From Acidovorax soli (GTDB lineage Bacteria; Pseudomonadota; Gammaproteobacteria; Burkholderiales; Burkholderiaceae_C), in the NCBI RefSeq assembly GCF_014207955.1, contig NZ_JACHLK010000002.1, positions 124,001-188,000 of the forward strand: a stretch of DNA of 64,000 bases, read 5' to 3'. The translations under genes were made by a program, and so were the position numbers. The stretch's first letter is position 1. Each line of letters starts with the position of its first letter. The notes beneath the pieces were generated by a model. It did not search any database. It saw only the letters and a list, made by a program, of their open reading frames with translations, and was not told where the DNA came from. Shown in pieces: positions 35,146 through 42,497 of this stretch.

Positions 35146-37511
35146 CCCTGGGCATGGTCCACGCCGATGGCGCGCAGCGCATCGACGATCTCCATGGACT
35201 CGGCGAACTCCGCAATGGTCTCCTTGCCCATCACGTGGCCGATGTGGTTGATCATCTCCACCATGGCCCGGTTGGTGGGGTCGTCCAGCAGGTCGCGCAC
35301 GAAGCTGCCGTCGATCTTGAGGTAGTCCACCGGCAGGTGCTTGAGGTAGGTGAAGGAGGACATGCCCACGCCGAAGTCGTCGAGTGCAAAGCGGCAGCCC
35401 AGTTGCTGCAGGTCCTTCATGAGCCGCACGGCACTGGGCAGGTGCGAAATGGCGCTGGTTTCGGTGATCTCGAAGCACAGCAGGTGCGGGTCCACCCCCG
35501 ACTGCTCGATTTCGGTGTGGATGTAGCGCAGCAGGCTCTCGTCGCCCAGGCTGGTGCCCGAGAGGTTGATGGCGCAGGTGTGTACCGCGGGGCCACCGGC
35601 CGCCTGGTGCTGCGCCAGGGCGGCCAGCGTGTGCCGAACCACCCAGCGGTCGATGGCGGGCATCATGCCGTAGTGCTCGGCCGCAGGAATGAAGCAGCCC
35701 GGGGCGATCAGTTCCGTGCCGTCCTCGGCCAGGCGCAGCAACACCTCCAGGTGCAGGCCCGCGCCGTCCCTTTGCAGTGCGGTGATGGTCTGCGCATGCA
35801 GGCGAAAGCGGTGGTGCTCCAGGGCCAGGCGCAGGCGCCGCACCCAGTCCATGTCGCCTTCGCGGCGGCTCATCTCGATGTCTTCGGTCTGGTAGACGAA
35901 GACCTGGTTGCGCCCGCCTTCCTTGGCGCGGTAGCAGGCCATGTCGGCCACGCGCATGGCCTCCTGGATGGTGCTGAGCGCCGGGATCAGCTGCACCATG
36001 CCGATGCTCAGCCCGGTGGAGAGCTGGCGCCCTTCCCAGAGCACGCGCAGCTCATGCCCCGCCTGGCGCAGTTGCTCGGCAATGCGTGCCGAGGGCCCGG
36101 GTGGGCAGTCCTTGAGCAGAATGCCGAATTCGTCGCCCCCCAGCCGTGCCAGCGTGTCGCCTTCGCGCAGGTGGCTTTGCAGCATGCGGCAGACCTCGCG
36201 CAGCATCTCGTCGCCCGCCTGGTGGCCACAGGTGTCATTGATGAGCTTGAACTGGTCCAGGTCCACGAAGAGCAGGGCGCCTTCGCGCCCCACGGCGCGC
36301 GGCTGGCTGAGCAGCACTTCGAGCCGGTGTTCGAACTCGCGCCGGTTCACCAGGCCGGTGAGCGCGTCGTGGCTGGCCTGCCAGGACAGCTGCTCCACAT
36401 AATGCTGCTCGCGCGTCACGTCGTGCAGCACCAGCACCGCCCCCTTGGGCCGGCCCTGGTGCTCGATCGGCGAGCCCATGAGCTTGACGGGCACCGCGCT
36501 CTGGTCCGGGCGCACCACGGTGGGTGTGAAGCCATCGCGGTGGGTGGGGCCGCCGCGCAGCACCCGTTCCACCAGGTGCTCCGCGCCCAGGGCGCCGGTG
36601 CCATCGTTGAGCTGCAGCACCTGGGCCAGGGGGCGCCCGGTGGCTTCCCGGGCGGGCATGCCCACCAGGGCCTCGGCAGCGGCATTCAGGTACAGCACCT
36701 GGCCCTGCAGATCGGTGGTGACCACAGCGTCGCCAATGGCGGCGAGCGTGATGCGGGCCTGCTCGCGCTCGGCGTCGAGCGCCAGCTCCGCCCGCTGGCG
36801 CTGCGCGAGCAGGCCCCGGGTGTGCCAGGTGGTCAAAAGGATCAGCAGGCTGGCCATGCCCACGTTGGCCCAGAGCAGCCACTGCACGATGCGCCGGGAG
36901 CTGTCCCCCAGCGAGGCACTGAAGGCCCGCGCCGCCGGTGTGGCGCCCGCATTGATGGAGCGTATGCTGGCCTGCCAGCTGCGGCGCGTGCCGGCGTCCA
37001 CCAGCCCCGCGGTGTGGCCCTGGTGGATCTCCTCGGCCAGCAGCTGCAGGCTGGCAATGTGCTGGTCCCCGACCACCCAGTGGACCAGCGGCTGCCGCAT
37101 GATCTCGAAACGGTGGAACCATTGCAGCAGCCAGATCAGGCTGTCGATGTCGTCGGGGTGGTTCTCGCCACGGGCAAAGCCTTCCCGGGCGGCGTTCAGG
37201 TCGATGGGCCGGGATTCGAGCAGCGCCAGGCGGGCCGCCTTGTCACCCAGCGGAACCTCGACGGCCTTGCGGTACTGCACATAGGCGTCGGGGGAGCCCG
37301 TGGCGGCGTAGCGGTCCAGGTAGTAGATGGCGTCCTTCTGCCCCTTGGTCCACAGGCTTTCGCCAGCGACGAAGGCCCGCACAGCCGACAGCACATACAG
37401 GCTGCTCGCGACGCAGGCCGCCAGCAGGACCACCATCAGCAGGAAAGGCCAGGTGATCCGCAGCGTGGCGCGCAGCGGTCCCTGGCCTGGTGGCGCGCCT
37501 GTGTCGGTCAT
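35094..37511 (-). CDS. Membrane GGDEF/EAL protein with PAS domain
   Basis: An 805-residue cyclic-di-GMP enzyme. Two transmembrane helices (about 20-45 and 208-228) bracket a periplasmic helical sensor of about 160 residues. A PAS domain follows (about 250-370), then GGDEF (LARLGGDEFGILL, motif near 457-461), then EAL. The EAL signature is EVL at about 588, but the Glu is kept, as are NLSG, ITETSAI, LDDFGVGMSSFTYLK and LKIDGSFVRDL, so phosphodiesterase activity is expected. The diguanylate cyclase half is also intact. Which activity dominates cannot be told. Single-gene unit. Confidence 0.94.
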   Translation of the reverse strand: MTDTGAPPGQGPLRATLRITWPFLLMVVLLAACVASSLYVLSAVRAFVAGESLWTKGQKDAIYYLDRYAATGSPDAYVQYRKAVEVPLGDKAARLALLESRPIDLNAAREGFARGENHPDDIDSLIWLLQWFHRFEIMRQPLVHWVVGDQHIASLQLLAEEIHQGHTAGLVDAGTRRSWQASIRSINAGATPAARAFSASLGDSSRRIVQWLLWANVGMASLLILLTTWHTRGLLAQRQRAELALDAEREQARITLAAIGDAVVTTDLQGQVLYLNAAAEALVGMPAREATGRPLAQVLQLNDGTGALGAEHLVERVLRGGPTHRDGFTPTVVRPDQSAVPVKLMGSPIEHQGRPKGAVLVLHDVTREQHYVEQLSWQASHDALTGLVNRREFEHRLEVLLSQPRAVGREGALLFVDLDQFKLINDTCGHQAGDEMLREVCRMLQSHLREGDTLARLGGDEFGILLKDCPPGPSARIAEQLRQAGHELRVLWEGRQLSTGLSIGMVQLIPALSTIQEAMRVADMACYRAKEGGRNQVFVYQTEDIEMSRREGDMDWVRRLRLALEHHRFRLHAQTITALQRDGAGLHLEVLLRLAEDGTELIAPGCFIPAAEHYGMMPAIDRWVVRHTLAALAQHQAAGGPAVHTCAINLSGTSLGDESLLRYIHTEIEQSGVDPHLLCFEITETSAISHLPSAVRLMKDLQQLGCRFALDDFGVGMSSFTYLKHLPVDYLKIDGSFVRDLLDDPTNRAMVEMINHIGHVMGKETIAEFAESMEIVDALRAIGVDHAQGYALSRPVPLADCLRKG

Positions 37512-37746
37512 GTGCCGCTGCCGCCGGGGCTTTCAAGGCCGTGCGGCCGGATGTGCCTGGAGCGGGCTTTGGTGGCTGAACAACCCCATTGTCGATTCCC
37601 TCCCGTGCGGTGGGCTGCCATGGCGCCCCCAGCCGGAACTCCGGTGGTCGGGCGGGCTGGCTGGCTTGCCGTGCCAGGCCACTATATCGGCAACCCGGCG
37701 GCCGCGCAGCAAATCCTTGGCGCCGGGTGCGCTGGCGGCGGGCATG

Positions 37747-37778
37747 AAAAAACCCGCGTGCCTCGCGGAACGCGGGTT
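37747..37778 (-). terminator. Intrinsic terminator for the minus-strand gene at 37796
   Basis: On the minus strand AACCCGCG pairs with CGCGGGTT across a 12-base loop (37751-37778) and is followed by a run of T (37747-37752). It starts 17 bases after the stop of the gene. The remaining bases between 37512 and 37746 show no feature. Confidence 0.85.
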
Positions 37779-37795
37779 CCCGGGATGGGGGGCGC

Positions 37796-38263
37796 TCAGT
37801 GGGCCGTGGCCGCGTGCGTGCCCACCACCACGGACTGGGCCTTGCCGTCCGGCACGGGGGGTGTCACCAGGTCTTCGATGATGAAGGTGCGGTAGTAGAA
37901 GGCCGTGGCCGCACCCTGTGGCGTGATGGCATCCACCACGGTACCGGGCTCGTCCTTGCTGTCCATCTGGACCAGCAGGCCATGGTGGCCGGTGCCGGCC
38001 AGGTCGGCGATGCGGCGCACCATGTCGCCTTCGGCGCCCACCGAGGGCAGGGGGGCATCGGCCGTGCCCAGGGTGCGCACGATGTCGGCCAGGATGGTTT
38101 CGGGGCTGGCATAGGCCAGCGCGCCCTTGTGGCCCGCGGCTTCCAGCGCGGCGGCGGCCTGGCGCACGCAGTCCTCGTCGGGGAACAGGGCGAACACATG
38201 TCCCGTGGGGTAGAACACGCCGCCCATATTGGTCATGGTGGAGTCAAGAATCATTGGCTTCAT
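37796..38263 (-). CDS. Conserved small protein, stress-protein-like fold, unknown
   Basis: A 155-residue soluble protein. The start at 38263 (MKPMILDST) is preceded by a strong AAAGGAGA ribosome site. GHVFALFPDEDCVRQAAAALEAAGH resembles the N-terminal strand-helix of YflT/GS17M-like general stress proteins, but the match is weak. The C-terminal part (PGTVVDAITPQGAATAFYYRTFIIEDL) is conserved-looking. No catalytic motif is seen. Its leader, including the start codon and first three codons, is duplicated at 40244-40308, where it heads a broken prpE fragment. Confidence 0.75.
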   Translation of the reverse strand: MKPMILDSTMTNMGGVFYPTGHVFALFPDEDCVRQAAAALEAAGHKGALAYASPETILADIVRTLGTADAPLPSVGAEGDMVRRIADLAGTGHHGLLVQMDSKDEPGTVVDAITPQGAATAFYYRTFIIEDLVTPPVPDGKAQSVVVGTHAATAH

Positions 38264-38318
38264 GGCCGTCTCCTTTGGAGGGGTGGATACCTGACCATTG
38301 AAACCGGTGTGGCTGCTG
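38254..38318. repeat. 65-bp leader repeat, copy 1
   Basis: Covers the first codons, start codon, ribosome site and about 50 bases of 5' leader of the gene at 37796-38263. It matches 40244-40308 at 64 of 65 positions. Weaker similarity (a shared TGTAGTCC and GGTGGTTTTCGC) continues for about 60 bases beyond, suggesting a duplicated promoter region. Confidence 0.95.
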
Positions 38319-38443
38319 GCTTGTGTAGTCCCAGGATGCATATGTGTGTCATCCGTAGGTGGTTTTCGCCTGCTCGAACGAAGCCACAGGAGGACTCGCG
38401 GCGTCGCAATACTCTCGCAATGCAAAGCCATATTTTGCACTTA

Positions 38444-38789
38444 GGAAGGTCTGCAAAACCCCTGTTTTCAGGCCCTCCTGACGCCACCGCGAACATAGGT
38501 CGCCCAATTCCCTCGCAAGCTGCGTCTTGGCACCAGTTTCATACCGGCTTCTGGCCTGTTTCAAGCCTGGCGGTGCCACTTTGGCGCCATGCAGACGCAC
38601 TTATCCCTGCGCGCCCATGATGCGCTTCCTGGCCATCCACAGATCCTGGTTCATCTCGTCGAGGAAGACTTCCTTGCGGGTCTTCTTGGGCCGTGGGTCC
38701 AGGCCCAAGGTGAATTGATCCATGTGGGGACTGTCCTGGATGCCTGGCGCTGGCGGCTGCTCGGGTGGGGGAGGTTTTGCAGACCTTCC
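38444..38789 (-). mobile_element. 346-bp internally deleted IS5-family element (MITE-like)
   Basis: Terminal inverted repeats GGAAGGTCTGCAAAACC are perfect over 17 bases at 38444-38460 and, inverted, at 38773-38789. The element is flanked on both sides by TTA (38441-38443 and 38790-38792), fitting the 3-bp TNA target duplications known for the IS1031 group of the IS5 family. Inside lies a 40-codon transposase remnant on the minus strand. The element occupies the otherwise gene-free stretch 38264-38994; 38319-38443 and 38793-38994 show nothing else I can support. Confidence 0.85.
38601..38723 (-). pseudogene. IS5-family transposase remnant, N-terminus fused to C-terminus
   Basis: Forty codons then TAA. 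The first 26 residues, MDQFTLGLDPRPKKTRKEVF and LDEMNQ, match the typical start of IS5-family transposases (KKTRxxVFLxEMN). The last 14, DLWMARKRIMGAQG, look like the typical transposase end (LWMxRxxLxG). About 280 codons, including the DDE catalytic core, are missing between them, and the frame is kept. It begins 66 bases inside the right inverted repeat. Not functional as a transposase. Confidence 0.75.
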
Positions 38790-38994
38790 TTAACACCCAG
38801 TCTTTGCGCAATGGATGGCCGCCCTCCGGCAGGCAAAGAAGCAGGCCCGCGTGGCTGCTTTCCAGGGACGAGGGAAGCCCCCAGCCTGACTGCATCGTGA
38901 AAAAACGGTTCCCGCCGCCGGTGGCAATAAACCCGTGGGTTTCGAACGCCAGGGCTGTAACAATGGATTTTCATTCTCACCCCAGGAGTTTTCA

Positions 38995-39543
38995 ATGAGC
39001 GCTTTGACGTTGCGTAACGACACCCCCTACATCGCCCAGTATGTGGTCCACAAAGGACAGCAGGTGATAGCCCGCCTGCCCGGCATTGCTCCCGGTGCGT
39101 TGCTATCCGTTCCCTTGAACGATACCTTCGAAATCACCGCCAGTACCATCCTGCACGGCAACACCTACACCTGCGCCCCAATCGCCATGGGAGGGGCGAC
39201 CCACTATCTGGCACAAGTGAAGGAGATGGCTGCACAGGGCACCTACGCGTTCGAGGTAGTGACCACACCCAGCACCGTCGCCAACCAGATGCAATTCGAG
39301 AAGACAAGCCTCGCGCCCGTGACTTTCAATATCACGCGAAGCGGTGCGTATCTCCAAAGTGTCGTGGTTCAAGACACCTTCATCCGGGTGACACTGGAGA
39401 TCAGCGATGTCTACTTCGTCTACGCTGTCATCAATGGCATCACCACAGACAACGTAACCACATCCAATCCCAACGCCACCATCACGGCCGTGGCCGATAC
39501 CTCAGACACGGAGTTTGGCTACTTTACACTGGTGGTCTCCTGA
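38995..39543 (+). CDS. Protein of unknown function, beta-rich
   Basis: A 182-residue protein with AGGAG 8 bases before the ATG at 38995. It has no signal peptide and no transmembrane helix, and only one Cys. The sequence is rich in Thr/Val/Ile with alternating patterns (LTLRNDTPYIAQYVVHKGQQVIARLPGI, FEITASTILHGNTYT, PVTFNITRSGAYLQSVVVQDTFIRVTLEI), suggesting two beta-sandwich-like halves. I do not recognise the family. Its composition is less GC-rich than its surroundings. It sits between the IS5 remnant and the prpE remnant, overlapping the end of the latter by 42 bases. Transfer is likely but not proven. Confidence 0.65.
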   Translation: MSALTLRNDTPYIAQYVVHKGQQVIARLPGIAPGALLSVPLNDTFEITASTILHGNTYTCAPIAMGGATHYLAQVKEMAAQGTYAFEVVTTPSTVANQMQFEKTSLAPVTFNITRSGAYLQSVVVQDTFIRVTLEISDVYFVYAVINGITTDNVTTSNPNATITAVADTSDTEFGYFTLVVS

Positions 39544-40263
39544 GCCTGCAACCGCACGGCAGCCGGTCGGGAACATTCCCGCCGCGGGCCTTACTGAAGC
39601 GGGCAACTCATGGCCCACCAAATCCCTCACCTGCTGCAACGCCGCTGGGTCCCGCATCTTCATCAGATCACCCGGATCCCGCCGCTCGGCCACCCCCTGC
39701 AACGCCCTGCGCAGCAGCTTGCCGATGCGCGTCTTGGGCAGCACCGTCACGAAGTAGACCCGCGCCGGGCGCGCCACTGCGCCCAGTTGGCCATCCATTT
39801 GCTTCATCACCTCGCCCTCCGGCCTCAGGCGGGCTGTGTCATCCACCAGGCCCGACGCATCCCGCGCCGCGGCGAACGCAATCGCCACCTGGCCCTTGAG
39901 TGCATCGGCAATGCCCACCACGGCCACCTCGGCGGTGTTGGGATGGGCAGAAATGCTTTCTTCGATCTCCCGAGTGCCCAGGCGGTGGCCCGCGACGTTG
40001 ATCACGTCGTCCGTGCGGCCCAGAATGAAGTGGCAGCCGTCGGCATCGCGGATGCCCCAGTCGAAGGTGCTGTAGATCAGCCGCCCCGGAATGCTCTTCC
40101 GGTACGTGCTGACGAAACGAGCATCTTCGCGCCACACCGTCTGCATGCAGCCGGGCGGCAGCGGTCCCTCGATGGTGGCTCCGCCCTTCTGGTGGGGCCC
40201 GTCAGTTCCTCGCCCGTGGCCTCGTTGATGGGCTTCACGCCGTTTGGCTTCATGGCCGTCTCC
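39502..40263 (-). pseudogene. prpE: Frameshifted 3' remnant of propionate-CoA ligase (prpE) on a foreign leader
   Basis: From the duplicated ATG at 40263 the frame reads MKPNGVKPINEATGEELTGP, where NGVKP onward matches the interior of PrpE, then shifts: a C run at about 40196-40199 (plus-strand G run) is one base short. The correct frame resumes as HQKGGATIEGPLPPGC, MQTVWREDARFV, STFDWGIRDADGCHFILGRT and DDVINVAGHRLGTREIEESI, the adenylating-enzyme hinge and C-terminal domain with the catalytic Lys motif PKTRIGKLLRR. Similarity ends near 39600. Only about a third of a normal PrpE (about 630 residues) is present, so it cannot be active. Confidence 0.88.
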
Positions 40264-40308
40264 TTTGGAGGGGTGGATACCTGACCATTGAAACTGGTGT
40301 GGCTGCTG
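40244..40308. repeat. 65-bp leader repeat, copy 2
   Basis: Same orientation as copy 1 at 38254-38318, with one mismatch. It supplies ribosome site and start codon to the prpE remnant. Bases 40309-40484 upstream are weakly similar to the region upstream of copy 1 and otherwise hold no recognisable feature. Confidence 0.95.
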
Positions 40309-40500
40309 TGGCCCATGTAGTCCTAAGCGGTGTTTGCGTGTCGTTTGCTGCGGGTGGTTTTCGCGGCGAGATCGACTGTGCAGCGTGATGTCGCCGCCAC
40401 AGCCATGACATCATGACGAAGGCAAGACTGCCCAGAGGGCGCATTGAAATGGCAGTCTGGCCCTGGCGCGGGGTAAGGGCAATTTAGATTTTGGAAATCT

Positions 40501-40929
40501 ATGTATCAAATATATGCTTCGAAAATTCGCTTCTGGACGTCGCTGTGCACCACTGCGTGGGTGTTGATGGCATCCGCGATTTGTCACGCGTCACTTCCGA
40601 TGTCGCCACCGATGCCGTTGGATGTTTTTCTAAGAAATTCAAATACTATTGTTTTCAAAGGGCGTTTTGAGGGAATATTTTATATAAGCGAGTCTTTGAA
40701 CGAAAAATTAACCGGTAGGCGTTGTTGGATAGATCAAAATGAACTGGTGATTGCTGCTGAATTGAAGGGCAAAAAGATCGGCCAGCCATTCATGGTGGTT
40801 TCTTCAAAAGCAATTATTCTGCAGCTATCGTACCCAGCCGATTACCCAGATAGCCAGGCCCGCGCAGTTCGCAATCACGGTGGCCCAGTACACTGCCCGG
40901 AATGCGGCCTTGCTCGATTTGTGGCGTAG
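40501..40929 (+). CDS. Low-GC exported protein, probably truncated at its 3' end
   Basis: A 142-codon frame whose first 31 residues look like a signal peptide (FWTSLCTTAWVLMASAICHA). Bases 40480-40830 are markedly AT-rich against the window. The readable mature part (PLDVFLRNSNTIVFKGRFEGIFYISESLNEKLTGRRCWIDQNELVIAAEL) resembles no family I know. From about codon 108 the frame runs antisense through the end of the CSD-DUF1294 gene and loses protein character, so the true C-terminus appears to have been replaced. A TAGATTT-TGG-AAATCTA palindrome (40485-40501) covers the start. Probably a decayed, laterally acquired gene. Confidence 0.5.
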   Translation: MYQIYASKIRFWTSLCTTAWVLMASAICHASLPMSPPMPLDVFLRNSNTIVFKGRFEGIFYISESLNEKLTGRRCWIDQNELVIAAELKGKKIGQPFMVVSSKAIILQLSYPADYPDSQARAVRNHGGPVHCPECGLARFVA

Positions 40930-41484
40930 CATTTGCTGAGCGAACCAGGCACCAGGCCATCCCCCGGCAAGGGCCAGTCCATGCAGGGTGTTTTCGCTGG
41001 TACGCCATTGGTCGCTTTTTGCAGCCTGCTTGTCGATGAAGTAGACGGCAAAGGTCAGCAGGTTGAGTGCTACTGCGCCGCCCAACAGCCAAATGGGCAA
41101 TCGGCCGTTCCAGGCGCCAAAAGCCAGCAGTCCCGCCCAAGCTCCCATCAGCAGAAAGGCCAGGCCCTGAAATGCAGGCGTGCCACGCGGCTGGTCGGTG
41201 CGCGATGGCCTCGCCTGCCGGGGCTTGGATGCTGACGGCCCTGGCGCCGAGCGAGCGGATGCGCGTGCTGCCGCCTGGGCGCCCGCTGGCTGCACCGCCA
41301 TCGCCCTGGGTCCCTTGCCGCCCACGTGGATCTCTTCGTAGACCACGGCCTGGCCCTCGCGGGGCGCACCACCGCCCTGGAAATCGCGCACGTGGAAGAA
41401 AACGTCGGCATCGGTGTCCGCGCTGCGGATGAAGCCAAACGCACGCTCGGCGTTCCAGCGCACCACTTCTCCCTGTTTTTGCAT
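40825..41484 (-). CDS. Cold-shock domain/DUF1294 membrane protein
   Basis: A 219-residue fusion. An N-terminal cold-shock domain (about 1-65; GEVVRWNAERAFGFIRSADTDADVFFHVRDF, carrying RNP1- and RNP2-like motifs) is joined by an Ala/Ser/Pro linker to a DUF1294 domain with four hydrophobic segments. The latter includes NLLTFAVYFIDKQAAKSDQWRTSENTLHGLALAGGWPGAW and QMLRHKSSKAAFRAVYW, the family signature. The combination is common in proteobacteria; the role is unknown. Start at 41484 gives the usual MxKQGxVxRW beginning. Confidence 0.92.
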   Translation of the reverse strand: MQKQGEVVRWNAERAFGFIRSADTDADVFFHVRDFQGGGAPREGQAVVYEEIHVGGKGPRAMAVQPAGAQAAARASARSAPGPSASKPRQARPSRTDQPRGTPAFQGLAFLLMGAWAGLLAFGAWNGRLPIWLLGGAVALNLLTFAVYFIDKQAAKSDQWRTSENTLHGLALAGGWPGAWFAQQMLRHKSSKAAFRAVYWATVIANCAGLAIWVIGWVR

Positions 41485-41497
41485 GTCGGTTCTGTCT

Positions 41498-42388
41498 TCA
41501 GGCCAGGGTGTGCAGGGGAATGTCCTGCGCCTGGGCCAGTGCATCGAGCTGCGCGCGGGTCTGCGTGCGCAGGAAGGCGGCCACGGCCTCGTGCGTGGCC
41601 GGGGCACGCAGCACCTGGGCATCGCCCGCGGCGGGCAGGCCGGCGGCGGTGCACAGGCTGGCGGCAAAGTGCGGCTCCAGGGCGGCCACGGCCACGCGGC
41701 CGTCGGCGCAGGGGTAGATGCGGTAGCCCGCATGGTTGCCGCCCACATCGCCATCGGGCGTGGTCAGGCCCCAGTCGCGCGGCTGGGCCAGCCAGGCGGC
41801 GGCGTCGGCCAGGGCGACCTCGATGCACACGCCGCTGCCGCTGTGGGCGCGCTCCAGCAGGGCCTGCAGCACGGCCTCGCTGGCCATCAGCGAGCCACCC
41901 ATGTCGGCGTACAGCGTGGGCGGCATCTCGGTGCCGGTGACCAGGCCGGCATCGGCCAGGTAGGTCAGGTCATGGCCGGGCTCTTCGGCGCGCTCGGCGG
42001 CCGCCCCGACGATGCGCACCAGTGACAGGCGCGGGTACTTCGCTTGCAAGACCTCCCAGGAAAGGCCCAGCTTGGCCAGGGCCGAGGGGCGGAACGAGGT
42101 GATCAGCACATCGGTGCGTGCCAGCTCTTCGTGCAGCGTGGCCTGGCCTTCGGCCGTCTTGAGGTGGGCATGCAGCACGCGCACCCCCTGGTGCAGCGTG
42201 GCATAGGCAGCCGGGCTGTAGATGCCCATGGGGTCGGCGCTCGGGTAGCCGGCCACGGGCGGCGGTTCCAGCTTGGTGCACTCGGCGCCCATGCGCACGC
42301 AGCGCATCAGGGCGGCGGGGCCGGGCAGGTTCAGGGCAAGGCTCAGGACGCGGGTGTTGCGCAGGGGCTGGGGCAGGGTGGTGCTCAT
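41498..42388 (-). CDS. CaiB/BaiF (family III) CoA-transferase, short form
   Basis: A 296-residue member of the family III CoA-transferases (CaiB, Frc, alpha-methylacyl-CoA racemase). Visible motifs are LPGPAALMRCVRMGAECTKLEPP near the N-terminus, DVLITSFRPSALAKLGLSWEVLQAKYPRL, and GHDLTYLADAG with the likely catalytic Asp. It is about 100 residues shorter than the usual 400, missing part of the C-terminal small domain, which resembles short racemase-like members. The CSD-DUF1294 gene follows after 13 bases on the same strand. Substrate unknown. Confidence 0.87.
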   Translation of the reverse strand: MSTTLPQPLRNTRVLSLALNLPGPAALMRCVRMGAECTKLEPPPVAGYPSADPMGIYSPAAYATLHQGVRVLHAHLKTAEGQATLHEELARTDVLITSFRPSALAKLGLSWEVLQAKYPRLSLVRIVGAAAERAEEPGHDLTYLADAGLVTGTEMPPTLYADMGGSLMASEAVLQALLERAHSGSGVCIEVALADAAAWLAQPRDWGLTTPDGDVGGNHAGYRIYPCADGRVAVAALEPHFAASLCTAAGLPAAGDAQVLRAPATHEAVAAFLRTQTRAQLDALAQAQDIPLHTLA

Positions 42389-42497
42389 GTCTCTTTGTAG
42401 GAATGGATAAAGGTGGTGCAGTTGGGCGGCCGGAACTTTGGCCCAGCCGGGTGCTCACTCCCTGCGTTATACAAAATTTGTTACGTTATCCTTGTCC

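Noticed and set aside
38349..38600. An 83-codon minus-strand frame crossing the left end of the IS5-type element
   Set aside because: It spans the element boundary, has no ribosome site and no homology pattern; treated as non-coding.
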